In this document: positions 1 to 8,373 of the stretch, piece after piece
Layout of the letters: each line of letters opens with the position of its first letter
Position numbering within the stretch: position 1 is the stretch's first letter
Assembly (NCBI RefSeq): GCF_000612505.1
Contig: NZ_CP004078.1
Span: 1,414,001 to 1,478,000 of the forward strand
DNA length: 64,000 bases
Direction: 5' to 3'
Origin: Paenibacillus sabinae T27
GTDB lineage: Bacteria; Bacillota; Bacilli; Paenibacillales; Paenibacillaceae
Program-made: the position numbers and the translations under genes
The notes under the pieces: generated by a model
The model's database searches: none
What the model saw: only the letters and a program-made list of their open reading frames with translations
Told to the model about the DNA's origin: nothing

Positions 1-872
1 TTCAGCTGGTTGCCCTGGCCTGTATCGTGATATTGGCTTTTGTTCTTTCCTATTCCACCATTGTGCCGATAAAGCGTCTTGTGCGGAGTATTTCCTATGT
101 GGAGCTCGGGATTTTTGATATTGCCCCCACTGTCAGCCGCCAGGACGAGCTTGGCATTCTGGAGCGCCGGTTTGAACTGATGGTACATAATTTGAAACGG
201 TTAATTATCAATGAATATCATCAGAAGCTGGAAGTTTCGACGGCTAGGATTAAAATGCTTCAGGCGCAGATCAATCCCCATTTTCTGTACAACGCGCTGC
301 AATCTATTTCAACTGAGGCGATGCGGCATCAAGCCGAGGAGGTCAGCGACCGGATCACCGAGCTGGGGTTTATTTTGAGATACAGTATGGATATGAGCAA
401 AGAGACCGTTCCGCTTGAGCAGGAACTTAACCATATCGGGCATTACCTCTCCCTTCAGGAGAACCGGTTCAGAAAAAAACTCACTTATCAGGTTTCCTGC
501 GACCCCGCCGCTCGTTCCGCAATCGTGCCGAAAATGATTCTTCAACCGATTGTGGAAAACAGCATTATTCATGGAATTGAAAACGGCACAGGCAAAGGCA
601 AAATTGAGGTGGACATTACACGGGACTCCGGACTGGTGATAAGCATCAGTGATAATGGAAAAGGAATGAAGCAGGAGGAGATCGAAGCCATGAAAGCGCG
701 TTATGCCAAGCATAAGGTTCTGGAGCAGGAAGAGGGCGGTATCGGTCTGATGAATGTATTGCAGCGGCTGTGGCTTCATTTCGGCGACGATTTCCATTGG
801 GAAATGACAAGTCTCCCGTACGAGAAAACGCAAATCCGGCTTATGATTCACTTGAAGGAGGATGAGGCATGA
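1..872 (+). CDS. YesM-type sensor histidine kinase, 5' end outside the window
   Basis: The reading frame is open from the window edge (first full codon at 3), so the N-terminal membrane and extracellular part is missing. What remains is the end of a transmembrane helix, a HAMP linker (VPIKRLVRSI), a His_kinase domain with the phosphoacceptor block INPHFLYNAL, and an HATPase_c domain with N box VENSIIHGIENG and G box ISDNGKGM. This is the family of membrane kinases paired with AraC-type regulators at sugar-transport loci. The stop overlaps the regulator start by 4 bases, so the two are translationally coupled. The ligand is probably the oligosaccharide handled by the genes downstream (inference). 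Confidence 0.93.
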   Translation, partial: QLVALACIVILAFVLSYSTIVPIKRLVRSISYVELGIFDIAPTVSRQDELGILERRFELMVHNLKRLIINEYHQKLEVSTARIKMLQAQINPHFLYNALQSISTEAMRHQAEEVSDRITELGFILRYSMDMSKETVPLEQELNHIGHYLSLQENRFRKKLTYQVSCDPAARSAIVPKMILQPIVENSIIHGIENGTGKGKIEVDITRDSGLVISISDNGKGMKQEEIEAMKARYAKHKVLEQEEGGIGLMNVLQRLWLHFGDDFHWEMTSLPYEKTQIRLMIHLKEDEA

Positions 873-2413
873 AAGTATTGATTGTTGACGACGAGGAACA
901 TGTGAGAGAAGGGATCGAGCTTTCGGTTTCATGGGAAAAGTTCGGCGTTAAAGAAAGGCTTATGGCTGACAATGGGATTGAGGCTCTTGATTTGATCCGG
1001 CTTCATCATCCGGCGGTTGTCTTCTGCGATATGAAAATGCCTGTAATGAACGGAATCGAGCTGCTTGAGAAAATAAGGGAAGAAGAGTTGAATACCCAGG
1101 TCATTGTGGTAAGCGGATACAGCGATTTCGAATTTACCCGGGCTGCGATCAAGGCGAATGGAATCGATTACATTCTCAAGCCCATTCGGAGAAAAGAAAT
1201 GGAGGAAGCGCTGCAAAGGGCTGTTGATGCCTGGAATAAATTTGAGAACGGAAAACAGGCCGAAGCCCGGCTTGGGGCTATTGTCCGGAAAGCGGATGCT
1301 TTGCTTGAAGAGGAGAAGATTGTGGCGTTGGCAAAAGGCGATCGCACTCCTGTAAACGCAGTCAAAAAAATGTTCGAAAGAATCGGGCTGCCTGAATCCT
1401 CCTTGAACATCGTGATGATTTTGCCCAAAAACAGGCTGGATATCGTAAGCAATCGTTTCATGATGGACGATCAGCTGTTTTTCTTTGCCATAAACAATAT
1501 TGTTTTGGATGCGATGGGTAAAGACAGGCCGTACTATCTGTGCAGATTGGACGAGTATCAATGGCTGCTTGTTACAGCGATCCAAGGGAAGGATTTGGCT
1601 ATATACCTGAACCGGGTGAGACGGGCATGGAAAGACACACTCGGACTTGAGGTGCTGGTCGGAGAATGCAGACAGCTTTATGCGCTGGAGAATATCTCCG
1701 AGGGCGTTGGAGAGGCCAGAAAAGAACTGCTGAACAGCAATGTGTTCTCCGGCAAACCGGAGGCTTCGGATGATGCAGGAGCAGAAGAGGCCGGATTGAA
1801 GAACTATTTGCTTTTGCTGAAGAATGCCATTGAAACGGGAAACAAGCATTTGGTCTCCGAGATCGTGAAATCCTATGCGGACAGCTTGTGCGAGGCGGGA
1901 GTGCTGCCATTGAAAGAACTACAGCTGTGCTCGATGGAGGCGAATTTAATGCTAGGACGATTGATCACCAAACAGAAGGAAACGCTCCCGATTCTCTATT
2001 TGCCGTTGTGGATCAGCGATCTCAATGAATGGAAAAAGATACTCGTTCAGCAAATTTGGATGTTGATGGAAAGCATAAGCAAACAGCCTGCTCCCGGTTA
2101 TGGAGGAATTGAAGAAATTCGCGACTATTTGCATGCGCATTTTGAGGAAGAGATTTCGTTAACCGTACTATCGGAAAAGTTTCATTTCAGCCCCCAATAT
2201 ATATCCAAAAAGTTCAAGGAGACCTGTCATTCCACCATCATCACCTATGTAACCGAGCTTCGGATCGAAAAGGCCAAAACGCTGCTCCGCAATACCCAGC
2301 TAAGCGTTTCGGAGATCGCCGGTCAGGTCGGCTATGCGGACGAAAATTATTTCAGCAAAGCTTTTAAAAAGCAGGTGGGCCTTTCTCCTCTTCTGTACCG
2401 GAAGACCGATTAA
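869..2413 (+). CDS. YesN-type response regulator with AraC HTH
   Basis: 514 residues. The N-terminal receiver domain has the acidic pair DD at 7-8, phosphoacceptor Asp54 (VFCDMKMP) and the conserved K of ILKP near 110. A poorly conserved middle region follows, and an AraC/XylS double helix-turn-helix occupies roughly the last 100 residues (signature VSEIAGQVGYADENYFSKAF). ATG at 869 follows AAGGAGGATGAGGC and overlaps the kinase stop, so it is the partner of that kinase. It most likely activates the binding-protein operon starting at 2516. The architecture is standard for the family and nothing looks broken. Confidence 0.93.
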   Translation: MKVLIVDDEEHVREGIELSVSWEKFGVKERLMADNGIEALDLIRLHHPAVVFCDMKMPVMNGIELLEKIREEELNTQVIVVSGYSDFEFTRAAIKANGIDYILKPIRRKEMEEALQRAVDAWNKFENGKQAEARLGAIVRKADALLEEEKIVALAKGDRTPVNAVKKMFERIGLPESSLNIVMILPKNRLDIVSNRFMMDDQLFFFAINNIVLDAMGKDRPYYLCRLDEYQWLLVTAIQGKDLAIYLNRVRRAWKDTLGLEVLVGECRQLYALENISEGVGEARKELLNSNVFSGKPEASDDAGAEEAGLKNYLLLLKNAIETGNKHLVSEIVKSYADSLCEAGVLPLKELQLCSMEANLMLGRLITKQKETLPILYLPLWISDLNEWKKILVQQIWMLMESISKQPAPGYGGIEEIRDYLHAHFEEEISLTVLSEKFHFSPQYISKKFKETCHSTIITYVTELRIEKAKTLLRNTQLSVSEIAGQVGYADENYFSKAFKKQVGLSPLLYRKTD

Positions 2414-2456
2414 AATATTACCCGCAGAGGCGAGCATTTTCCCTCCAAGCCCGAAT

Positions 2457-2470
2457 TGAAAGCGGTTAAT
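2457..2470 (+). promoter_or_regulatory. candidate cre (CcpA) site
   Basis: TGAAAGCGGTTAAT lies 46 bases before the binding-protein start and fits the catabolite-responsive element core TGNAANCGNTNNCA except at the final positions. Carbon catabolite control of a sugar transporter would be expected, but the site is called from one imperfect match only. Confidence 0.3.
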
Positions 2471-2515
2471 ATTAAGCTGTTCAAACAAACCACTACTGCT
2501 TAGGGGGAATACAGA

Positions 2516-3784
2516 ATGAAAAAATGGTTATCAGGCCTCGCAGTTATAGCTTTTACCGGAACGCTGCTTGCCGGATGCGGCAGCAATGCCTCGGAGAACG
2601 TCTCCTCCGGGGAAGGCGGGAATAGCGGCAAGATCACCTTGAAGCTGCTTCAGAACAAACCGGAAATCGCGGATAAGCTGAAGCAAATGCTGGCCGATTA
2701 CAACAAAATCAATCCGAACGTTACCATTGAGCCTGAGGTTACGGCCGATGTGCCTACGCGGCTTAAAACAATGTTCGCCTCGGGCGATGAGCCGGACATC
2801 TTTACAATGAAGGGCTATGCGGACATGAAGAACTGGCAGGATAAGCTGGCCGATCTATCGGGCGAGCCGTGGGTGGAAGACGTCCTGCCGGCCGCCCAGC
2901 CCGGTATGACCATTGACGGCAAGAAGTACGGCTTCCCGCTCGCTATTGAAGGCTATGGATTTGTCTATAACAAAGAGCTGTTCGCCAAAGCAGGAATCGA
3001 CAAGGTACCGACCACACTGACCGAGCTTAAGGAAGTGAACGAGAAGCTGAAGTCCGCAGGAATTACTTCATACGCCGAGGCCTATCGGGAGAATTGGCCG
3101 CTCGGGCAGCACTTGCTCAGTCTTCCTTTCTCCTATGAACCCGACCCGGAGGGCTTTGCCAAGAAGCTGAACGAGGGAGCCGCCCAAGTCAAAGACAGTC
3201 CGTATATGAAAGGGTTTTTTGATGTTCTCGACATGACTGTCAACTATGGAAAAGGCCAGGATTCGCTTGGAATCAGCTATGATGCCGAGGTGGCGAGCTT
3301 TGCATCCGGCAAATCGGCCATGATGCAGCAGGGCGTATGGGTTCTTCAGCCTGTGATGAAGATCAATCCGAACATCCGGATGGGCATGTTCGCCATCCCG
3401 CTAACGGAAAACCCGGAGGAAACCAAACTGCCTGTAAGCGTACCGAACTACTATGTCGTGAACAAAAACTCCAAGCATCTGGATGAAGTCAAGAAGTTTC
3501 TGGCATGGTTGCATGATAACGGACAAAAATATCTGGTGGAATCGTTCCAATTCACTCCGGCTTTCACCAGCATGAAAGCTAGTGCAGACCTCGGGCCTCT
3601 GGCGGAGGATATGGGCAAGTATGTCACTGAAAACAAGACACTGCCTTGGGCGTTCGCCCTGTGGCCTAACGGGGGCATCCGGGAGCAGTTTGTGAAGCCG
3701 CTGCAGCAGTATATCGCAGGTCAAATGACCCAGGAAGAGGCGCTTGAGGATTTGCAGAAATCCTGGACCGCGGCTGTAGAATAA
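2516..3784 (+). CDS. Sugar ABC transporter substrate-binding lipoprotein
   Basis: 422 residues of the extracellular solute-binding protein family 1. The signal peptide ends in lipobox LLAGC with the lipidated Cys at 21, followed by a Ser/Gly/Asn linker, so it is anchored outside the membrane. Typical features include FASGDEPDIFTM and the cluster of aromatic residues near the C-terminus. It delivers a carbohydrate, probably an alpha-glucoside or isomalto-oligosaccharide given the glucosidase in the same operon, to the permeases encoded at 3886 and 4815. ATG at 2516 follows TAGGGGGAA. Confidence 0.92.
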   Translation: MKKWLSGLAVIAFTGTLLAGCGSNASENVSSGEGGNSGKITLKLLQNKPEIADKLKQMLADYNKINPNVTIEPEVTADVPTRLKTMFASGDEPDIFTMKGYADMKNWQDKLADLSGEPWVEDVLPAAQPGMTIDGKKYGFPLAIEGYGFVYNKELFAKAGIDKVPTTLTELKEVNEKLKSAGITSYAEAYRENWPLGQHLLSLPFSYEPDPEGFAKKLNEGAAQVKDSPYMKGFFDVLDMTVNYGKGQDSLGISYDAEVASFASGKSAMMQQGVWVLQPVMKINPNIRMGMFAIPLTENPEETKLPVSVPNYYVVNKNSKHLDEVKKFLAWLHDNGQKYLVESFQFTPAFTSMKASADLGPLAEDMGKYVTENKTLPWAFALWPNGGIREQFVKPLQQYIAGQMTQEEALEDLQKSWTAAVE

Positions 3785-3805
3785 TAACGGTCATTTGATA
3801 AGGGA

Positions 3806-3857
3806 GGACAGCCACTGCACAGATGAAGCTGCCCTGATCGTGGTGGCTGTCCTTTTC
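3806..3857 (+). terminator. Intra-operon partial terminator after the binding-protein gene
   Basis: Ten-base arms GGACAGCCAC (3806-3815) and GTGGCTGTCC (3843-3852) are followed by TTTTC. The weak T-run and position between binding protein and permease suggest partial read-through, a common way of making more binding protein than permease. Confidence 0.65.
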
Positions 3858-3885
3858 AAATTCATCACGAAAGAAGGAATCAAAC

Positions 3886-4815
3886 ATGAAGCAAGCTCTT
3901 ACTGGCAAGCTGTCGGGAGTCGCGGTGCGGCCGGCGATGAGGCGAACGAGCCTGCGCAAGCATTTGATCTACTTCGCTTTTGTCTCCCCTGCGCTTTTGC
4001 TGTTCACACTCATCATAGTGCTTCCTTTCTTCAGAGCGATTCTCTTCTCGTTTCAGGATTGGGACGGGATCAGCAGCCATATCGAATGGGCCGGATGGGA
4101 TAATTACCGCACTCTTTTCCATGATAAAGCCTTCCTGAAATCGTTTCTCTTTACGCTGAAGTATGTGGCAGTCGGTACGATTTTAGTGAATATTACGGGA
4201 TTTTTCCTCGCCTTTGCCTTGAATTTCGCTTTGAAAAGCAAAAATATGCTGAGAACGGTCTATTTCATGCCTCATGTTATCGGGCCGCTGATTATCGGCT
4301 TTATCTGGCAGTTTATCTTTACGCAGGTGTTCCCGAATCTTGCCGATCTGACAGGCTGGGGAATATTCGAGAAGAGCTGGCTGGCCCTGCCGAATTACGC
4401 TTTCTGGGCGCTGATTATCGTTAACGTATGGTATACCGCTGGATATTTAATGGTTATTTACATTGCGGCGCTGCAAGGGGTTTCGCCCGATCTGCTGGAA
4501 GCGGCGGAGATTGACGGAGCCAACTCCTGGCAGAGACTCTGGTTCATGGTTCTTCCGCTTGTCCGGCCCGCTATCACGATCTGCCTGTTCCTGGCCATCA
4601 CCAACGGATTTAAGGTATTCGATCTGAACTTTGCACTCACGAAGGGCGGACCGTTTGGATCGACGGAATCGCTTGCGCTGCAAATTTATCAGGATGCCTT
4701 CTCTAGCAATCAATACACGCTGGCTTCGACCAAAGCGATCGTATTCTTCGTCGTACTCGCTTCGATTACGCTTATTCAAGTATTCGTGATGAAACGCAAG
4801 GAGGTTGAGATGTAA
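3886..4815 (+). CDS. Carbohydrate ABC transporter permease, MalF/UgpA type
   Basis: 309 residues with six predicted membrane helices. The first helix follows a short basic N-terminus (VSPALLLFTLIIVLPFF). The EAA loop that contacts the ATPase reads LLEAAEIDGANSWQRLWFMV. ATG at 3886 follows GAAGGAATCAAAC. It overlaps the next permease by one base. No ATPase is encoded in the locus, so the complex probably uses a shared MsmX-type ATPase encoded elsewhere, as known for this transporter class in Bacillales. Confidence 0.92.
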   Translation: MKQALTGKLSGVAVRPAMRRTSLRKHLIYFAFVSPALLLFTLIIVLPFFRAILFSFQDWDGISSHIEWAGWDNYRTLFHDKAFLKSFLFTLKYVAVGTILVNITGFFLAFALNFALKSKNMLRTVYFMPHVIGPLIIGFIWQFIFTQVFPNLADLTGWGIFEKSWLALPNYAFWALIIVNVWYTAGYLMVIYIAALQGVSPDLLEAAEIDGANSWQRLWFMVLPLVRPAITICLFLAITNGFKVFDLNFALTKGGPFGSTESLALQIYQDAFSSNQYTLASTKAIVFFVVLASITLIQVFVMKRKEVEM

Positions 4816-5645
4816 TGAAAGAGCGCTACAATTCCGGAAAATTTCTGCTTGAAATCGCCATGGCCGCGCTGGCCGTACTCTTTCTTGCTCCTCTGTACCT
4901 TGTATTCATCAATGCGTTTAAGCGATATGACGAGGTGTTAAGCTCCACGGCGTCCCTTCCCGAGTCTTTCCGGCTGAGCAATTTCGTCACCGTGTGGCAG
5001 CAGATTCATTTTCCAACCGCTTTCCAGAACTCCCTGACGATTACGGTCATCAGCGTGCTCGGCATTTTGCTGGTCAGCTCGGCTGCCGCCTATCAAATCG
5101 TCCGCCGTCCGGGCAAGCTCAGCAATATTATTTTTCTGACGATACTTGCATCCATGGTCATTCCTTTTCAAACGATGATGATCCCTTTGCTTCAGGTCGC
5201 CAAAGATTTTCATTTGATCAACTCCTTGTACGGAATCATAATCATGTATCTTGGCTTTGGCATCCCGCTGGCCCTGTTCCTTTATCACGGCTTTATCAAG
5301 GGGATTCCCATTGAACTGGAAGAAGCGGCGACCATTGACGGCTGCAATACCTTCGGTGTATATTTCCGAATTCTGCTTCCTCTGCTTGCGCCGATTACGA
5401 CCACGATTGCCATCCTGCACTCGTTGTGGATTTGGAATGATTTTCTCCTGCCGTATATTGTGCTGGGCCAGAAATCCAACCAGACGATTCCGCTCGCGTC
5501 CTATGTTTATTTCGGGGAGTATATGAACGAATGGCATCTGGCGCTAGCCGCACTGACTATGGCGGTCATTCCTGTCATCGCCTTCTTTTTACTGATGCAG
5601 AAATATATTATTCAAGGCATAACCGCCGGGGCCGTTAAAGGCTAG
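4815..5645 (+). CDS. Carbohydrate ABC transporter permease, MalG type
   Basis: 276 residues with six predicted helices and the EAA loop ELEEAATIDGCNTFGVYFRI. It ends in the family-typical tail IQGITAGAVKG. ATG at 4815 shares its first base with the last base of the preceding stop (TAATG), indicating coupled translation with the first permease. It pairs with that subunit to form the membrane channel. Confidence 0.92.
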   Translation: MKERYNSGKFLLEIAMAALAVLFLAPLYLVFINAFKRYDEVLSSTASLPESFRLSNFVTVWQQIHFPTAFQNSLTITVISVLGILLVSSAAAYQIVRRPGKLSNIIFLTILASMVIPFQTMMIPLLQVAKDFHLINSLYGIIIMYLGFGIPLALFLYHGFIKGIPIELEEAATIDGCNTFGVYFRILLPLLAPITTTIAILHSLWIWNDFLLPYIVLGQKSNQTIPLASYVYFGEYMNEWHLALAALTMAVIPVIAFFLLMQKYIIQGITAGAVKG

Positions 5646-5677
5646 GCTGTTGAATATTTCAGAGGGGTGTAGCTTGT

Positions 5678-7381
5678 ATGAAGCACAGCTGGTGGAAGGA
5701 AGCCGTCGTCTATCAGATTTACCCGCGAAGCTTTATGGACAGTGACGGGGATGGGGTAGGCGACCTGCAGGGCATTATCATGAAGCTTGATTATTTAAAA
5801 GAGCTGGGCATTGACGTGATCTGGCTGAGCCCAGTTTACCGATCTCCAAATGACGACAACGGTTATGATATCAGCGACTACCGGGAGATCATGGACGAAT
5901 TCGGTACGATGGAAACGTTTGAACGGCTGCTTCTTGAAGCCCATAAGCGAGAAATCAAAATCATGATGGATCTGGTCGTCAATCACTCTTCGGATGAGCA
6001 TCCGTGGTTTGTAGAGGCCCGGTCCTCCAAAGACAGCCCGTACCGCGATTATTACATTTGGCGTCCGGCCAGGGAGGACAGTAATCTGCCGAACAACTGG
6101 GGCTCCCATTTTGGCGGCTCCGTATGGGAATATGAAGAAACGACCGGTGAGTATTTCCTGCACCTTTATTCGAAAAAACAGCCGGATTTCAACTGGGAGA
6201 ATCCAAAGCTTCGAAGGGAATTATACGACATTATGACCTTCTGGCTGGATAAGGGGGTTGACGGCTTCCGGATGGATGTGATCAATATGATTTCGAAAGC
6301 GGAAGGTCTTCCGGACGGAGAAGTCTATGAAGGGTGTGCATTCGGGGACGGTAATCCTTATTACAGCAACGGTCCGAAAATCCATGAGTACCTGCAGGAA
6401 ATGAACCGCGAGGTTCTGTCAAAGTACGATCTTATCACGGTCGGGGAGATGCCGAAAGTGGGCGTGGAGCAGGCCAAGCTGTATACAGGCTCGGACCGCG
6501 GCGAGCTAAATATGATCTTTCATTTTGAGCATGTTACAGTTGGCAACGGACAGTTCGGACGCTGGTCACCCATGGAATGGAAGCTGACGGAACTAAAGAC
6601 GATCTTTAACCGCTGGCAGTATGGCCTTAAGGAAGACGGCTGGAACAGCCTGTACTGGAGCAATCACGACCAACCTCGCGCCGTTTCAAGGTTCGGCGAC
6701 GACAGCAGCGAATATCGTGTGCTTTCCGGCAAAATGCTAGCCACCTGCCTGCATGTGCTTCAGGGCACCCCTTATATCTACCAGGGAGAAGAGCTAGGGA
6801 TGACCAATGTGGGATTTGAAGCCGTTTCCGATTACCGGGATATTCAGACGGTGAACGCTTACCGGGATTATGTGGAAGCAGGAAAGCTGACGCATGAACA
6901 GATGATGAACGCCATCCATCAGCGCAGCCGGGATAACGGACGAACACCCATGCAATGGTCCGATGCCGGAAATGCCGGATTCACAAGCGGAGTCCCGTGG
7001 ATCGCCGTAAATCCGAACTATAAGGAAATCAACGCCGAGCAGGCTGTGAATGATACGGACTCTATCTTCCACTACTACAAAAAGCTGATCCGGCTTCGTA
7101 AGGAGCACAAGATCATCGTCTATGGAGCTTTTGATATTCTGCTGGAGGAAGACGAACACATTTATGCCTTTACGAGATCTCTTGGATCGGAAAGGCTGCT
7201 CGTGCTCTGCAATTTCTCGCGCGACACCCGGCTTGTCGAGCTTCCGGAAGAATTTCAAGGCTCCGGCAAGGAGCTGCTTATCGGCAATTATAAGATCAAC
7301 TCCGCGACTGAGCGTTCGGAGGAAAGCGGAAGTCTGCAGCTTTTGCCTTATGAGGCCCGTGTTTATCGGGTTACCGTTTAA
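5678..7381 (+). CDS. GH13 oligo-1,6-glucosidase / alpha-glucosidase
   Basis: 567 residues with no signal peptide, so it is cytoplasmic and hydrolyses imported alpha-glucosides to glucose. The GH13 barrel motifs are all present: DLVVNHSS, GFRMDVIN with nucleophile Asp200, TVGEMP with acid/base Glu257, and SNHDQPR with Asp331. In the GH13 subfamily 31 enzymes the residue after the nucleophile separates alpha-1,6 (Val) from alpha-1,4 (Ala/Thr) preference; here it is Val201, pointing to isomalto-oligosaccharides. It is the last gene of the uptake operon, 33 bases after the permease, with two terminators behind it. The start follows AGAGGGGTGTAGCTTGT. Confidence 0.92.
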   Translation: MKHSWWKEAVVYQIYPRSFMDSDGDGVGDLQGIIMKLDYLKELGIDVIWLSPVYRSPNDDNGYDISDYREIMDEFGTMETFERLLLEAHKREIKIMMDLVVNHSSDEHPWFVEARSSKDSPYRDYYIWRPAREDSNLPNNWGSHFGGSVWEYEETTGEYFLHLYSKKQPDFNWENPKLRRELYDIMTFWLDKGVDGFRMDVINMISKAEGLPDGEVYEGCAFGDGNPYYSNGPKIHEYLQEMNREVLSKYDLITVGEMPKVGVEQAKLYTGSDRGELNMIFHFEHVTVGNGQFGRWSPMEWKLTELKTIFNRWQYGLKEDGWNSLYWSNHDQPRAVSRFGDDSSEYRVLSGKMLATCLHVLQGTPYIYQGEELGMTNVGFEAVSDYRDIQTVNAYRDYVEAGKLTHEQMMNAIHQRSRDNGRTPMQWSDAGNAGFTSGVPWIAVNPNYKEINAEQAVNDTDSIFHYYKKLIRLRKEHKIIVYGAFDILLEEDEHIYAFTRSLGSERLLVLCNFSRDTRLVELPEEFQGSGKELLIGNYKINSATERSEESGSLQLLPYEARVYRVTV

Positions 7382-7394
7382 CCGTAAACCAAGA

Positions 7395-7446
7395 CGTGTC
7401 CCGGATTGACCGCCGCGAGCGATCCATCCGGGACACGTTCTTTTTT
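7395..7446 (+). terminator. Rho-independent terminator
   Basis: Perfect 12-base arms CGTGTCCCGGAT (7395-7406) and ATCCGGGACACG (7426-7437) are followed by TTCTTTTTT. It ends the sugar operon. Confidence 0.9.
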
Positions 7447-7449
7447 GAT

Positions 7450-7508
7450 GCGCGAAGAGCTTTTTGCCGTCCGGGATTTCCGGACCATAAGCCTTCGCGC
7501 TTTTTTTT
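7450..7508 (+). terminator. Second rho-independent terminator
   Basis: Outer arms GCGCGAAG and CTTCGCGC enclose an inner stem GTCCGG/CCGGAC and are followed by eight T. It stands 4 bases after the first terminator, which is unusual redundancy next to the decayed locus. Confidence 0.8.
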
Positions 7509-7703
7509 GCCGAAAGATTTGACTTTCTTACTTGAAGCACAAATAATGGAATTCAGTTTGAGCCGATTGAATACATGGTATGATTAATGTGATGAATAAG
7601 CGATACAGGATGAATTGAACGGTGCAATATAGCGGCTGAGATTAAGAGCCTTGGAAGAGAAGGCGGATATTTTGCAAGCGCAGTCATAAGGAGGGGGAGG
7701 GGC
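7509..7703. other. Intergenic stretch upstream of the decayed kinase
   Basis: No gene is seen between the glucosidase terminators and the broken kinase. A weak promoter-like pair (TTGAGC near 7558, TATGAT near 7579, spacing 15) and a strong ribosome site AAGGAGGGGGAGGGGC before 7704 remain, so this is probably the old regulatory region of that gene. Confidence 0.45.
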
Positions 7704-8093
7704 ATGGGAAACGGTATAAAAGGATGGTTCGGCAGACTGCCGATCCGCCGCAAGATCATCCTTATCTTTATGCCGCTGATCATCTTTCCGCTGCTGGCGC
7801 TTGGTCTGCTGTCTGGGGAAATGTTCAGCCGCTCGGTGATCGAGAAGACCAAGAACAACGTCAGGGACGAGTCCCGGCTTATTCTCTCTCAAATTGACTC
7901 CATCGTGAAAAATACGGAGAGCAGCGCCAATATTATGCTGACCGATATCAACCGTCTGTATGATGAACGCTCGGCCGCGCCCGAGGCGCTGGTGGAAGAG
8001 AAGTTCCGCATTTCCACACTGCTGATAATTGTGCTGGCCCTGATGTTCTCGTTCGCCATCGCAAGAATGCGCTGGAAATTAGAGGAATCATGA
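7704..8093 (+). pseudogene. Truncated YesM-type sensor kinase (N-terminus only)
   Basis: 129 codons. The start has an excellent ribosome site, a basic N-terminus, a first membrane helix (IILIFMPLIIFPLLALGLL) and the opening of the extracellular domain (NNVRDESRLILSQIDSIVKN). After residue about 100 it jumps straight to what looks like the second membrane helix (STLLIIVLALMFSFAIA) and stops. HAMP, His_kinase and ATPase domains are absent, so at least one large internal deletion and loss of the 3' part are implied. No partner regulator follows. A functional small membrane protein is possible but less likely than decay. Confidence 0.75.
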
Positions 8094-8181
8094 TGACCTG
8101 AAGCCGATGGTTATCGTCTATCTGTTCTTCAGCGAACAGGTCGAGAATGCAATGACGGTCGGTTCGGCTGTAAAAGGGTAA
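8089..8181 (+). pseudogene. Remnant of a sugar ABC permease C-terminus
   Basis: An open frame of about 30 codons without a start reads into LKPMVIVYLFFSEQVENAMT and ends TVGSAVKG then TAA. That ending matches the usual close of MalG/LplC-type permeases (compare TAGAVKG at the end of the intact permease at 5645). It sits directly behind the broken kinase in another frame, so the intervening genes were probably deleted. Confidence 0.55.
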
Positions 8182-8245
8182 TCCTTCGCATGAAGGAACC
8201 GGATATTCCACAAATTGAACACGCGATCATGACAAAAGCACGAAA

Positions 8246-8286
8246 GAGCGTCCCGGCATGTTCATAGCGGGACGCTCTCGGTTTTT
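8246..8286 (+). terminator. Rho-independent terminator of the decayed locus
   Basis: Arms GAGCGTCCCG and CGGGACGCTC are followed by TCGGTTTTT. It lies after the permease remnant and is what one would expect as the terminator of the lost operon. Confidence 0.8.
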
Positions 8287-8303
8287 ATTTATTCATTAAT
8301 AAG

Positions 8304-8358
8304 ATGAACTTAAAAATGACGTCAGGGTAAGGAGTAACGAAGGAGAAGTTAAGTTCAT
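8304..8358. repeat. Inverted repeat downstream of lplA
   Basis: Perfect ten-base arms ATGAACTTAA (8304-8313) and TTAAGTTCAT (8349-8358). It lies just past the 3' end of the leftward lipoate ligase gene and could be its terminator, but the T-run on either strand is poor. Confidence 0.5.
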
Positions 8359-8373
8359 TTTATATCCCCACAC

